Position numbers and translations under genes: made by a program
Part shown: positions 16,549 through 25,265 of the stretch, piece after piece
How positions within the stretch are numbered: the stretch's first letter is position 1
Layout: each line of letters opens with the position of its first letter
Source of the DNA: Methanobacteriota archaeon
GTDB taxonomy: Archaea > Thermoplasmatota > E2 > JACPAO01 > JAHWKR01
Assembly: GCA_019347805.1 (NCBI GenBank)
Contig: JAHWKR010000015.1
Span: forward strand, 1 to 47,737
Direction of reading: 5' to 3'
Length of the DNA stretch: 47,737 bases
The notes under the pieces: generated by a model
What the model was told of the DNA's origin: nothing
The model's input: only the letters and a program-made list of their open reading frames with translations
Database searches by the model: none

Positions 16549-18639
16549 TCACTCCGGAAACTCGATTGGCGTGGTCGGCACGCCGTACGGGAGCGGATCG
16601 TGGCGCGTGTGGTCGTCACGGACGAGCGGATGCATGTCGAGCGGCCCCGTCGGCAGGTCGGCGTGCTGTGTCACCTCGTCGAAGAGCGGCGAATAGGGCA
16701 CCGGGCGGTAGGGGACGTCGCCGAGCCCGTCCTCGTCGGCGTCCGCACCCGTGTAGTCGTGCCAGAGGTTGCCGGCGATCCACGTCCCGCCGATGATGTT
16801 GACGCCAGGGCGCTTCGAGACGTTCCAGAGGTTCCCTGGACTGCTTTCGAGGATGACGTTCCGGTCGCCGGGGATGTGCTCGTTGCTGATGAGGTTGTCG
16901 TAGACGCGGTTGCCGGTGGCGTTGATGAAATGGAGCCCGAGACGGTTGCCTTCGATGCGGTTGTGGACGACCTCGTTGTCGTGGGACGCGACGAGGAGCA
17001 ACGCTTGTCCGTTCTGACGCAGGTCCAGGGCGCGGACCGTATGTCCTGATGTCCGTGTGATCGTGACGCCGACCGTCGCCTGCAAGACCGAGACGCTGTC
17101 TAGCGTCGTCTTGCCGGCCCCCTCCTCAATGATGATCCCCCAGGCGTCCTGGCGCAGCAGGCCCCCCGTCACATGCGTCGCGGTCGCGCCGCGGCCGACC
17201 ACCAAGCCGTGTGCATGATGGTAGACGTGGTTGTCGCGCGCCGTCGCGCCGGTCGTCCCGACGAGCGTGATCGCGGTCGTGCCGGGGCCGTGGACCACGT
17301 TGGCGCCGACAAGTGCCTCTTCGGCGTCGCTCACGAAGATCCCGAACGGGGTCTCATGCATGATGTTCCGGACGACGGAAGAGCGCTCCGCCCCGCCGGT
17401 GACGTAGACGCCGTAGACCTTCGCCGCACGGACGAGGTTGTCCTCGATGTGGACGTCTTCGCCACCGAAGACGTTGATGGCGGACATCGACGAGTGGAGG
17501 AAGGTGTTCCGTGAGACGACAGCGCCGACCACCTGGGACAGGTCGACCGCCTGATGGGCGCCGGTGATCCTGTTGAGGGTGATGAGCGGATCTTCGGCAC
17601 GATGCAGCACGACCGCCCGCTCGACCGCTCCGAAGTCGTTGTCGCGCACGGTCATGGCGTGGTCGTCCTCCCCGTAGACGGCGCTTTTCGGTGAACGTTC
17701 GAACCGGTTGCCCTCGATGAGCGCCTCTTCCGAGACCTTGAGGCGGATCGCGTTGGCAGCGCCGTCGCTGAACATGTTGTCGCGCACCACGGCTCCGGCG
17801 GCGCCGAGGAGCGCGACGCCTACGCCGGTCATGTTGTCGAACCGGTTGTGGAGGACCGCGACCGAACGGGCGGAGACCTCTATGCCGGTGCCCTGTCCGG
17901 AGGTGAAACGGTTCTTCTCGACCGTGTGGTCGCTCCCTTCCAGCCGGATGCCGATCCCGCGGAGGCCTTCGAAGCGGTTCGCCTCGATGGTCACACCGCG
18001 GCTCGACCCGACGGCGGTCTCTTCGATGAGGAGGCCGTCGTGGCCGAGCGTGACCTGGTTCTTCACCACGGAGCTGTCGCGCACATCGACGAGACGCAGC
18101 GCGACCGCGTCAAGGACAAGGTCGTTCGTGGCGATCGTGAGCGACAGGGCTCCGCGCGCGACGATGGCCTCGCGCGTCCCTTCGATGTGGTTGTCGCGGA
18201 CGGTGACATTGGCGACCGATTCGAGGACGACGCCGTCGGAAGTACCGTCGCCGAGGATCAGGTTGTCGATGATGAGGACATGGAGGGACGTGTCCTTGAG
18301 GTGGAGCGCGGGGCGGCCGTCCGCGCCGATATGAAGGGCCTCGATGCGGATCGGGTCCGCTTCTTCGCCGGTGCCGCTCCAGCCCTCGTCCTTCGCGAGG
18401 GCAAGGAGCGCGGGGTCTCCGGTGATGGCTTGCGGGTCGTCGGGGGCGGTCGAGGCCTCTTCGGGAGAGACCGAGCCTGTTGCGCTTCGACCGTCCTGGG
18501 CGGCACGGGCGAGGGGATCGATGGCCGGGCCGTCGACGGCGGTGAGCGTCCCGAGCCCTGCGGCGGCGACCATCAGGGTGATGGTGATGACAAGGGTCGT
18601 CCGTCCTTTTCGGACTGGCTCGCGCTGGGCCTTCTGCAC
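16549..18639 (-). CDS. Secreted right-handed beta-helix protein (NosD-like repeats)
   Basis: 696 residues, start GTG 18639 with GGAGG about nine bases upstream. An N-terminal hydrophobic helix (LVITITLMVAAAGLGTLTAV) acts as signal or anchor. Residues about 95-600 are repeated units of the NosD/pectate-lyase type: many copies of a pattern such as VRDNHIEGTREAIVARG, VEKNRFTSGQGTGIEV and ARDNHVYHHAHGLVV, each one turn of a parallel beta-helix. Near the C-terminus LWHDYTGADADEDGLGDVPY is the typical archaeal NosD ending. Such proteins often bind or cleave polysaccharides; no catalytic residues are evident. A possible TATA element lies near 18770-18776 on the minus strand. Confidence 0.85.
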   Translation of the reverse strand: MQKAQREPVRKGRTTLVITITLMVAAAGLGTLTAVDGPAIDPLARAAQDGRSATGSVSPEEASTAPDDPQAITGDPALLALAKDEGWSGTGEEADPIRIEALHIGADGRPALHLKDTSLHVLIIDNLILGDGTSDGVVLESVANVTVRDNHIEGTREAIVARGALSLTIATNDLVLDAVALRLVDVRDSSVVKNQVTLGHDGLLIEETAVGSSRGVTIEANRFEGLRGIGIRLEGSDHTVEKNRFTSGQGTGIEVSARSVAVLHNRFDNMTGVGVALLGAAGAVVRDNMFSDGAANAIRLKVSEEALIEGNRFERSPKSAVYGEDDHAMTVRDNDFGAVERAVVLHRAEDPLITLNRITGAHQAVDLSQVVGAVVSRNTFLHSSMSAINVFGGEDVHIEDNLVRAAKVYGVYVTGGAERSSVVRNIMHETPFGIFVSDAEEALVGANVVHGPGTTAITLVGTTGATARDNHVYHHAHGLVVGRGATATHVTGGLLRQDAWGIIIEEGAGKTTLDSVSVLQATVGVTITRTSGHTVRALDLRQNGQALLLVASHDNEVVHNRIEGNRLGLHFINATGNRVYDNLISNEHIPGDRNVILESSPGNLWNVSKRPGVNIIGGTWIAGNLWHDYTGADADEDGLGDVPYRPVPYSPLFDEVTQHADLPTGPLDMHPLVRDDHTRHDPLPYGVPTTPIEFPE

Positions 18640-18800
18640 TCTGATCCTCCGTCGTACGGCGCCGGGCCCAGTGTCCCTGGGCGGGGGAGAACGCCGGTAC
18701 GCGGAGTGTAGGCGCGTTTCAAGGTACTTGAACCTATGCTATGTGCTAAGCCGAAGCATGACCAGACGACTATAGAATTGGCAAGTTGTCGGGAGGCAAC

Positions 18801-18832
18801 AGAAGCCGTGGCCACGGCGCAAGGCGCCTTCT
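18801..18832. promoter_or_regulatory. Palindrome in the 238-base gap before the beta-helix gene
   Basis: GCCGTGGCCACGGC (18805-18818) is a perfect 14-base palindrome; GGCGC-AAG-GCGCC follows at 18816-18828, and AGAAG/CTTCT (18801-18805, 18828-18832) close the outer stem. It lies between the end of the amidohydrolase gene and the beta-helix gene, both on the minus strand, so it could be a terminator for the former or an operator for the latter. No gene is supported in 18640-18877. Confidence 0.35.
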
Positions 18833-18877
18833 GGTGTACATCGCTGGCGTACATGGGTGAGAAGCGGGTCAACGCCG

Positions 18878-19558
18878 TCACGTGACCCCGATGGCCTCAC
18901 ACCAGTGGGTCAACGCCTCCAGCACCCGCCTCCGCTTCTCCTTGACCGAACAGAAAGGCGCCCGTGACAACTCCACCTGCACCCACGGCATCTCCGTCCC
19001 ATGGTGCCGGATGATGTACCCGCCCTGGAACGGTTCGTTGACCTGGACCGACACATCCGGGAACGACGCATCGAACGCCTCGACCAGGCGCAACATCCAC
19101 TCCTCCGGGATCGTCCCCGACGCATCGGACAGGCAGACCCCCGGACGCGCCTTCCCCGGCACCGGTGCGACAGGGGGCGCCCGTGCCGCCATCGTATGCA
19201 GGTCCACTCCGACCGGCACCTGGCCGGCGAGCTCCGAAAGCCGCCGATGGTACGGCGCATGATAGCGCGCAAGGAGCCGCTCCGCCACATCGTCGGGGAG
19301 GAACGGATCGTAGACCGGTACCATCCAGCACGTATGGGTCTTCACCACCCCGTCGACGCGGCGGTCGTCGGGCGGCCGGTTCAGGTCGACCACCGCCCGC
19401 GCCACGTCCGACGTCACGAACAGTTCCACCTCGTCCTCGATGGCATAGATCTCCCGCGCCTGTTCGTCCCCGTCCTTGACGATCGCGTCATGGTCCAGGA
19501 CACAATAGGGCTGTGCCTCCGGTGGCACCTCGAGCCCTGCGTGCGGCACAGAGGCCAA
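18878..19558 (-). CDS. N-formylglutamate amidohydrolase (HutG-like) family protein
   Basis: About 226 residues from TTG 19558. The family is shown by SVPHAGLEVPPEA near the start, VDLNRPPDD, YHAPYHRRLSEL, VGVDLHTMAA, and VQVNEPFQGGYIIRHHG with WVQVELSR; His and Asp/Glu residues at these blocks bind zinc in relatives. The reaction in known members is hydrolysis of N-formyl-glutamate or related acyl amino acids. The start is unclear: a CTG at 19573 overlaps the upstream TGA as CTGA and follows GGAGGGG by five bases, and would restore the first strand (LNLPILASVPHAG). It is the last gene of a three-gene operon with an ATP-grasp fusion and gamma-glutamyltranspeptidase. Confidence 0.83.
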   Translation of the reverse strand: MASVPHAGLEVPPEAQPYCVLDHDAIVKDGDEQAREIYAIEDEVELFVTSDVARAVVDLNRPPDDRRVDGVVKTHTCWMVPVYDPFLPDDVAERLLARYHAPYHRRLSELAGQVPVGVDLHTMAARAPPVAPVPGKARPGVCLSDASGTIPEEWMLRLVEAFDASFPDVSVQVNEPFQGGYIIRHHGTEMPWVQVELSRAPFCSVKEKRRRVLEALTHWCEAIGVT

Positions 19559-19569
19559 GATGGGTAGGT

Positions 19570-21153
19570 TCAGTCGAACCCCTCCGCAGTGCCGTCCCGA
19601 CGCGGGTCCGCGACACCGAGGAAACCCTTCTTCTTGCGCATGACCATCTGCACCGACCCCAGATAGAGCGCCCAAGGCCCCTGGTCCACCACGTCCCAAT
19701 CATTGTCCGCCAACGTCTCGAGCACCTTGTCGTCCATGCGGTCCGCCTCGCAATGCAGGCGCCCGTCCATCGCCCCATGGATGCGCGGCGCCGCCACCGC
19801 GTCGTACGGCTCCTCGCCCAAGCGCATCCGCAGGAGAACCTGCGCCACTGCAGAGGAGATCCGGTTGCTCCCCGGCGATCCCAACAACTTCTCCGGCCGC
19901 TTCCGCTTGTCGAAGACGATGGTCGGCGCCACGCTCGACCACGGCACCGCGTTCGGCCGCAGGTAATAAGGATGTGACGGGTCATCGGGTTCGAAGGCGC
20001 CGATGTAATTGTTGTAGAGGAAGCCGAGGTCCGGAGTCACAGTGCACGACCCCCAGAACTCCTCGATGGACTGGGTGATGCCGACCGCGTTCCCTTCGGC
20101 GTCCATCACCGAAAGATGGGACGTCTCGCCAGGGACACTGATCCCGCGCGCGAACCGTGACGCCAACAGACTCGTGTGCTTGCGCCCCTGCCGGTGCTCC
20201 GGCATCTGCGCATGCCGTGACGGGTCCCGCGGTTCGTCCCGATGGTCCAGGAGCGCCTGCTGGATGTTGCGGGCGAGCGCGACAGCGCCTTTGGGCGAAT
20301 CCGGGTCGAGCAGCGGCTTGTCCGTGTGCTCCAGGACATGCAGGATCTGCACGAGGACACGACCGGCGCCGGCCGGAGGGAAACTGGCGACCCGCTTGCC
20401 GTCCCATCGACCCCACTCCGCTTCCCGCTCGATCGGCCACGGGATCTGCGCGAGATCGTCCGCCTCCAGCAACCCGCCGTTGTCTTCCATGTCCGCGATG
20501 ATCGTCTCGCCGATCTTCCCGGTGTAGAAATCCTCCCAGCCTTGGTTCTTCAGCCGCTTCAACGTCTCCGCGAGCACCGGCTGCTTGAACACCTCGCCCG
20601 GTTCGTACGGTTCCTTGCCGTCCTTGAGGAAGAACTCCCCCGCGTTGCCCGAACGCAGGTCGTCGAGGTCGCGCTCCGTCATCGCGTTCTGGAAAGCGCT
20701 GATGCGGTAGCCCTGCTCGGCGATCCGGATGGAGGGCGCGATGATGTCCTCCTGGGGCAGCTTCCCGTAGCGGTCGATGATATCGGCATAGACAGCCGGT
20801 GAACTCGGCACCGTGCACGCCTTGTAGCCGCGCTTGCGTTCCTCCGGCGGAATCGTTTTCGGGCGCGCGCGGTTCGGAGCACGGGACGACCCATCAAGGG
20901 CGACCGTCTTCTCGGTAGAAGCATCGTAGAAGAGGGCCATGGTCTGGCCACCGAGGCCGTTGGCGTTCGGTTCACAGACACAGGTCGCGAGCGCCGCCGC
21001 GACCGCCGCGTCGAACGCGTTGCCGCCCGACTCGAGGATCTCGATCCCGACCGCCGTGGCGTCCGGATGGCTGGTCGCCACCATGCCTTTCCTGCCGGTC
21101 GCCACACGGTGCGCCTTGTCGCCACGCTTCACGTCATCGCCGCGTGCGCTCAT
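19570..21153 (-). CDS. Gamma-glutamyltranspeptidase family (Ntn-hydrolase)
   Basis: 527 residues. The precursor cleavage and nucleophile site is GETSHLSVMDAEGNAVG (Thr344), matching the TTHxSVVD pattern of the family; SGGNAFDAAVAAALATCV, GLGGQTMALFYD, PPAGAGRV and LLGSPGSNRI are further family blocks. Self-cleavage would yield subunits of about 343 and 184 residues. There is no obvious signal peptide, so it is probably cytoplasmic, unlike most bacterial secreted forms. It removes or transfers gamma-glutamyl groups, or acts as a related acylase. The ATG overlaps the TGA of the ATP-grasp gene (ATGA), so the two are coupled. Confidence 0.9.
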   Translation of the reverse strand: MSARGDDVKRGDKAHRVATGRKGMVATSHPDATAVGIEILESGGNAFDAAVAAALATCVCEPNANGLGGQTMALFYDASTEKTVALDGSSRAPNRARPKTIPPEERKRGYKACTVPSSPAVYADIIDRYGKLPQEDIIAPSIRIAEQGYRISAFQNAMTERDLDDLRSGNAGEFFLKDGKEPYEPGEVFKQPVLAETLKRLKNQGWEDFYTGKIGETIIADMEDNGGLLEADDLAQIPWPIEREAEWGRWDGKRVASFPPAGAGRVLVQILHVLEHTDKPLLDPDSPKGAVALARNIQQALLDHRDEPRDPSRHAQMPEHRQGRKHTSLLASRFARGISVPGETSHLSVMDAEGNAVGITQSIEEFWGSCTVTPDLGFLYNNYIGAFEPDDPSHPYYLRPNAVPWSSVAPTIVFDKRKRPEKLLGSPGSNRISSAVAQVLLRMRLGEEPYDAVAAPRIHGAMDGRLHCEADRMDDKVLETLADNDWDVVDQGPWALYLGSVQMVMRKKKGFLGVADPRRDGTAEGFD

Positions 21154-23330
21154 CGCACCTTCACCACGTCACTCAGACGCCCCTCGGTGGTCGAAGGCCG
21201 GGTCCGCTTGGCCAGATGCTGTGTGATCAGGATGAGTCGCTGCATGAAGGCGGTCCGGTCGATCGCCTCGTCGGGCCGGTGGACCCCCCGTGCGACCGGG
21301 CCGAGCCCGCCCACCGCCGCCGTCCCTTCGGGGGCGAGCCCGGCGAGTGTCGGGGAATCGGCGCTCTCGGATGCGAGCGGTACGTCCCATTCCTCTGCCA
21401 GTGCCCGCAACTCCGCGACAAGGTGCCGGGTCGGCTCGCCGTCACGCACCGGCGGATAATGACCGCGCTCGCCGATGTGGGCGACCACGTCAACCTCCGA
21501 CAACAGGTCCTCGGCCGTCGAGATCCATGCCCGCCTCGCGGCATCGTCCCGATAGCGCACCATCAGGTCGGCTTCCAGCCGATGCGGAGGCCGCCGTGTC
21601 AAGGTCTCGGTCGAGACGCTGCCGACGGCGACATCGACCCCGTCACCCGGCGCGGTGAGGCCCTCCAGTTCGATGAGCCGGCGCAGCGCCGCCGGGACGA
21701 GCCGGGCCCGACCGACCCGCCGCGGCTCGACCTCGAAGACGGTATGGAGCGTGGCCAGGCCCGGAGCGTCGTGGACGATGCCCTCGCCCTCGCGCACCGG
21801 GTCCAACGCAAGCACCTCTTTGGCCCGTCCGGCGGCACGACGGATGAGGTCCGCACTGAACTGTCCGTCGGCACCCGCGTCCCCGTAGGCGAGGATGCCG
21901 ACCGGCGTCCGTTCCAAGAGACCCTCCTCGGAAAGGGCACGCAAGGCCTCCGTGGCCATGACCACCGCCGCCCGTGACGAGGCGATGCCTTCCCCGTGCA
22001 GCCATTGGGGCCCGACCTCGAACCGTTGTGGTGGTGTCGACGCATCGAGTGGCACGTCCAACGCCACGAGAAGGAGCGTTCCGCCGTTGAGACCTGCGGG
22101 GCTCTCCCAGGTCCAGCCGTAGTGGTCGTCGGTGAGGTCCGAGACGCGATGGAGGCCTGTCTCGACGAGCCGTCCATCGAGCATCCGCATCGCCTCCCGC
22201 ACACCGAACAGGTCACCCGTGCGGCTCGAGACCCGTGTCCAGTCGCCCAGTTCCTCTTCGATGGCGTCACGGCGGCGGGTCCGACCACGGAAAAGACGCT
22301 TGTCCAGTGGTTCCCCGCTGCGTTCCGCAGGACGCCGTTCCCGTGACCCGAAATAGCGCTCGCTCGCGACATCGACAAGTTCGTTGACCAGCGACACGAA
22401 GTCGAGGCCGTCCGCCTCCGCGGCGACCGGATAGGGCGAGTCCTGCGACAGTCCGGGGAGGGTGTTGATCTCGAGGATGTGCCACTCGCCATCGGTGTCG
22501 AGACGCATGTCGATGCGGGCGAAATCCCGCGCGCCGATCGCCTTGAACGCCCGACGGGCGAGGTCCTTCGCGGACGCGACAGTGGCCGGGTCCAGGTCGT
22601 CGGGGATGGCGAGGTGCACCTTGCGTCCCGACCGCTTCGTCTTGTCGTCGTACAGGAGCGCGGTGGGCCCGCCGGAGGCGAAGACCAGTTCACATGGAGA
22701 AAACGCCGTCGGCACGTCGTTGCCCAGGAGCCCGATGTAGATCTCCCGGCCTTCCACGAAACGCTCAACGAGCGCCTCCTGTTCGAACCGCTCGACGATG
22801 TTGCGCACCGCGTCGCGCAAGGCATCCTCGTCCTCGACGATGCGGATCCCGAGCGACATCGCCTCGTTCTTCGGCTTGACGATGGCGGGGAATCCGAGGT
22901 CCGGCATCTCGCCGTCCGGGTCCTCAACGACCGCGTACTCCGGCGTCGGAAGCCCATGCTCCGCGAGGATCATCTTCGTGACGATCTTGTCGAGCGCGAT
23001 GGAATGGGCGAGGGGGCCGGAGCCGACGTAAGGCACCCCGATCATCTCAAGGACGCTCGGGACATGGGTGTAGCGGGCCTGTCCCTGGATGCCGTAGGAG
23101 ACGTTGAAGACGATCCCCGGGCGCTCTTCCTTGAGCACGCGCGGCATGAAGGACCCGATGTTGTCCACCAGGTCCATGTCGCCCTCGAACGTCGTGACCT
23201 GGTGGTCCCCTTCGGCGAGGGCGCCGACGATACGCTCGAGGTCCTCGGCGCTGAACGGTTCCCGGTTCGGGACCCCCAGTTCATTGATGACATTGGAGCG
23301 CGAACGGTTGTAGACGACAGCGACCTTCAT
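21150..23330 (-). CDS. ATP-grasp ligase fused to a degenerate M20-peptidase-like domain
   Basis: About 726 residues from ATG 23330, chosen because a TTTATGA element (about 23363-23369) lies 35 bases upstream and the D-Ala ligase-like N-terminus MKVAVVYN begins there; an ATG nine codons earlier is also open. Residues about 1-310 are an ATP-grasp ligase of the D-Ala-D-Ala ligase type (GIPYVGSGPL-like VPYVGSGPLAHSIALDK, FPAIVKPKNEAMSLGI, ALVERFVEGREI, RIDMRLDTDGEWHILEINT, LPGLSQDS). Residues about 345-715 resemble an M20 peptidase (WLHGEGIASSRAAVV, GGLGPVARGVHRPDEAID), but the metal-ligand Asp and the Glu-Glu pair appear replaced (SSR, GDAGAD). It heads a coupled operon with a transpeptidase and an amidohydrolase. 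Confidence 0.82.
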   Translation of the reverse strand: MKVAVVYNRSRSNVINELGVPNREPFSAEDLERIVGALAEGDHQVTTFEGDMDLVDNIGSFMPRVLKEERPGIVFNVSYGIQGQARYTHVPSVLEMIGVPYVGSGPLAHSIALDKIVTKMILAEHGLPTPEYAVVEDPDGEMPDLGFPAIVKPKNEAMSLGIRIVEDEDALRDAVRNIVERFEQEALVERFVEGREIYIGLLGNDVPTAFSPCELVFASGGPTALLYDDKTKRSGRKVHLAIPDDLDPATVASAKDLARRAFKAIGARDFARIDMRLDTDGEWHILEINTLPGLSQDSPYPVAAEADGLDFVSLVNELVDVASERYFGSRERRPAERSGEPLDKRLFRGRTRRRDAIEEELGDWTRVSSRTGDLFGVREAMRMLDGRLVETGLHRVSDLTDDHYGWTWESPAGLNGGTLLLVALDVPLDASTPPQRFEVGPQWLHGEGIASSRAAVVMATEALRALSEEGLLERTPVGILAYGDAGADGQFSADLIRRAAGRAKEVLALDPVREGEGIVHDAPGLATLHTVFEVEPRRVGRARLVPAALRRLIELEGLTAPGDGVDVAVGSVSTETLTRRPPHRLEADLMVRYRDDAARRAWISTAEDLLSEVDVVAHIGERGHYPPVRDGEPTRHLVAELRALAEEWDVPLASESADSPTLAGLAPEGTAAVGGLGPVARGVHRPDEAIDRTAFMQRLILITQHLAKRTRPSTTEGRLSDVVKVR

Positions 23331-23608
23331 CGTGCGGAGCTTGCTTGTCTTCTGCATCGGTCATAAAGCGACCGTTCCCGGTGGCTCGACGGCAGCGGCG
23401 GCCGGGTGACATATCGGACGCGCGCGGGACCGGAAGGCGTGCTGTGACGACGGTCCGACACGGGAGGAACGGTCGCTGGTCGATCGGGTCTACAATACCG
23501 TCAGATGTCGCATCCTTCCAAGGACATCGGTCGCGGACGGTTCTCCCGTAAACGGCCGTCATCGAACCCTACAAGTGGAACGGAACGGATGAACACAGTC
23601 CGACAGCC
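23331..23608. other. Divergent intergenic region, 278 bases
   Basis: It separates the ATP-grasp operon (leftward) from the VTT gene (rightward). A TTTATGA box near 23363-23369 serves the operon, and CCCTACAAG near 23568-23576 is the best candidate for the VTT gene. A 40-codon plus-strand frame (23505-23627) is weak. Nothing else is recognised. Confidence 0.4.
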
Positions 23609-24292
23609 ATGGCCGACGGCCCGGTAAGAAGCGCAGCAATGGGCCGGACCGGCATGGCGTTCTTCGCCCTCGCGCTCGTCGTCGCAGGCGCCATCGGCTG
23701 GAGCGTCATCGAGGAGGACCTCGGGCGCGAGGGTGTCCGTGCGGTCACCGAGAACCTCGACACGAGTACGGTGGTGGCGTTCCTCGTCGTCTTCGTCCTC
23801 CTCACATTGTTCTTCGTTCCCGCGACGCCCTTCTACATCGCCGCCGGCATGTTCTTCGGTGCCCTTTGGGGCACGATGTGGTCCCTGCTCGCCGCCTTCC
23901 TCAGCGCGGGCGCCGCCTTCGTCCTGGCCCGCCACGGCTCGACGACGTTGCGGGGACGGATCGAAGCGCACCTGGAGCGGCTGCCGCGACGCCTCGACCT
24001 GGAAGACCTTCCCACGGTCGTCCTCCTGCGACTCCTCCTTCCCTTCGGACTGGTCAGCTACGGACTCGGTTTCGGCCGCCTGCGCGCCGGCGGCTACCTC
24101 ACCGCGACGCTCCTCGGGACGTTGCCGTGGGTCGTCGCTTCTGTCTCGTTCGGTGCATTGGTCGGACGACTCGGCAGCGGCATCGCGGACATCGGGGCCG
24201 CCACGCTCCTCGTCACGGTCGGCGCCCTCGCCGTCGTCCTGGCCATCGCCCTGCAACGCCGCGTCCGGCGGCTCGGTGCGGGCGTCGACTAA
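23609..24292 (+). CDS. VTT-domain (TVP38/TMEM64/DedA-like) membrane protein
   Basis: 227 residues with about five membrane helices. The VTT pattern is seen in LTLFFVPATPFYIAAGMFFGALWGTMWSLLA (split over two re-entrant segments), GAAFVLARHGSTTLRGRIEAHL, and VLLRLLLPFGLVSYGLGFGRLRAGGYLTATLLGTLPW. Related proteins act as lipid scramblases or in membrane homeostasis; the exact role here is unknown. Start ATG 23609; an ATG at 23639 would remove ten residues with no loss of helix. It ends tail-to-tail with the HPt-like gene, sharing four bases. Confidence 0.85.
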   Translation: MADGPVRSAAMGRTGMAFFALALVVAGAIGWSVIEEDLGREGVRAVTENLDTSTVVAFLVVFVLLTLFFVPATPFYIAAGMFFGALWGTMWSLLAAFLSAGAAFVLARHGSTTLRGRIEAHLERLPRRLDLEDLPTVVLLRLLLPFGLVSYGLGFGRLRAGGYLTATLLGTLPWVVASVSFGALVGRLGSGIADIGAATLLVTVGALAVVLAIALQRRVRRLGAGVD

Positions 24293-24612
24293 GACGAGCC
24301 GTCGTCTTGGTCCAGGTCCTTCCAGAGGGTGACGAAGCGCCCTTCGATCTCGCCGAGAAGCGATTCGGTGGCGTCGCCGGGACCGCTTTCTTCCAGGTCC
24401 TCACAAAGCCGCGCGAAGAGGCCGTCGCCGGAGTCCTGACCGAGGCGACGGAGGTCCCGCAGGTCGTCGGTCACATGCTGCAGGTCCCCGGATGCGAGGC
24501 TCTGGCGGATGCGGTGAAGGCGGTTCGGGGTCTCGAACAGGCAGCGCCCGAGGCGCACGCGCGCCTCGTCGTCGGTGCCGGACATCTGCTTCAGGGGATC
24601 GATGGGTGACAT
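24289..24612 (-). CDS. HPt-like four-helix protein lacking the phosphorylatable His
   Basis: 107 residues, all helical by pattern. The layout matches histidine phosphotransfer (HPt) domains: VRLGRCLFETPNRLHRIRQ, a SLASGDLQHVTDDL segment, then LFARLCEDLEES and a last helix GEIEGRFVTLWKDLD. Where HPt proteins have AHxLKGS, this has DDLRDLRRLGQDSG, so the acceptor His is missing; a His four residues earlier (LQHV) is out of register. It may be a decoy or scaffold in a phosphorelay, or an unrelated small helical protein. Start ATG 24612; a CATATG element near 24663-24669 may be the promoter. Confidence 0.6.
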   Translation of the reverse strand: MSPIDPLKQMSGTDDEARVRLGRCLFETPNRLHRIRQSLASGDLQHVTDDLRDLRRLGQDSGDGLFARLCEDLEESGPGDATESLLGEIEGRFVTLWKDLDQDDGSS

Positions 24613-24930
24613 GTGGCGTTTCCTGCCCTCGACCATGAGGGCACGACGATGCAGCGTGTGTGCATATGAATGGTCGACGGTCCGTGAAGAAACCCCGAAT
24701 GGGGCGAAGGGGCGAAACGGCCGTCGTGGGAGGCGTTCGGGCGTGCCCTCGCGTGCGGTCCTATTCTCCATGTCCACCCGACCTGCTTCACCGACTGACA
24801 TGCTTGCGGGCCGGGGAAGCCCGGTCGAGAAGGCTTAATGCGGAGTCAGGGCGAACCATAGAGTCATGCCACCCTCAGAACGAAACGTGAACAGGTGGAA
24901 CCATAGGACCGGACGTGGAGGTGACGCCGC
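24613..24930. other. Divergent intergenic region, 318 bases
   Basis: It lies between the HPt-like gene (leftward) and the tiny membrane protein gene (rightward). I see possible TATA elements for each (CATATG near 24663-24669; GGCTTAATG near 24831-24839) and short GC-rich inverted repeats, but no convincing gene on either strand. Confidence 0.5.
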
Positions 24931-25101
24931 TTGGGTTTGATCGCCTGGGGCATCGGCCTCATCGTCCTTGGGTTGATCCTTGCCGTCATCGGCTTAGGTG
25001 CCGGTGGCCTCGTGCAATGGATCGGCTGGATCCTGCTCGGCGTGGGGATCATCCTCGCCATCATACACGCCATCGGGCGTGCCGGTACGCATCATCATTG
25101 A
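24931..25101 (+). CDS. Small two-helix membrane protein (56 aa)
   Basis: 56 residues from TTG 24931, which follows a strong GGAGGTGA (24917-24924) by six bases. The sequence is almost all glycine, leucine, isoleucine and valine in two membrane helices (GLIAWGIGLIVLGLILAVIG and QWIGWILLGVGIILAII), separated by a short GAGG turn, with tail GRAGTHHH. It resembles the very short DUF6131-type hydrophobic proteins. Function unknown; such proteins often modify membrane properties or pair with larger membrane partners. The three-His tail is natural here and could bind metal. Confidence 0.7.
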   Translation: MGLIAWGIGLIVLGLILAVIGLGAGGLVQWIGWILLGVGIILAIIHAIGRAGTHHH

Positions 25102-25265
25102 TGACGGCCCCTTCTCTTCCTCCCACTCGTCCTCCCTTCTTTGTCCGGTCGCCATGGCCTCCGCCTCCTTGAGAGCGGATATGTGGACCAGTGCCAAGAG
25201 CGACCGGCGGTCCCTTTCTGGAAGACCGCCGTTCCTGGACAGAAACAGGCAAACCACAGGGGGCG

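Noticed and set aside
23505-23627. 40-residue basic plus-strand frame
   Set aside because: It overlaps the start of the VTT gene, has no strong ribosome-binding site and no motif.
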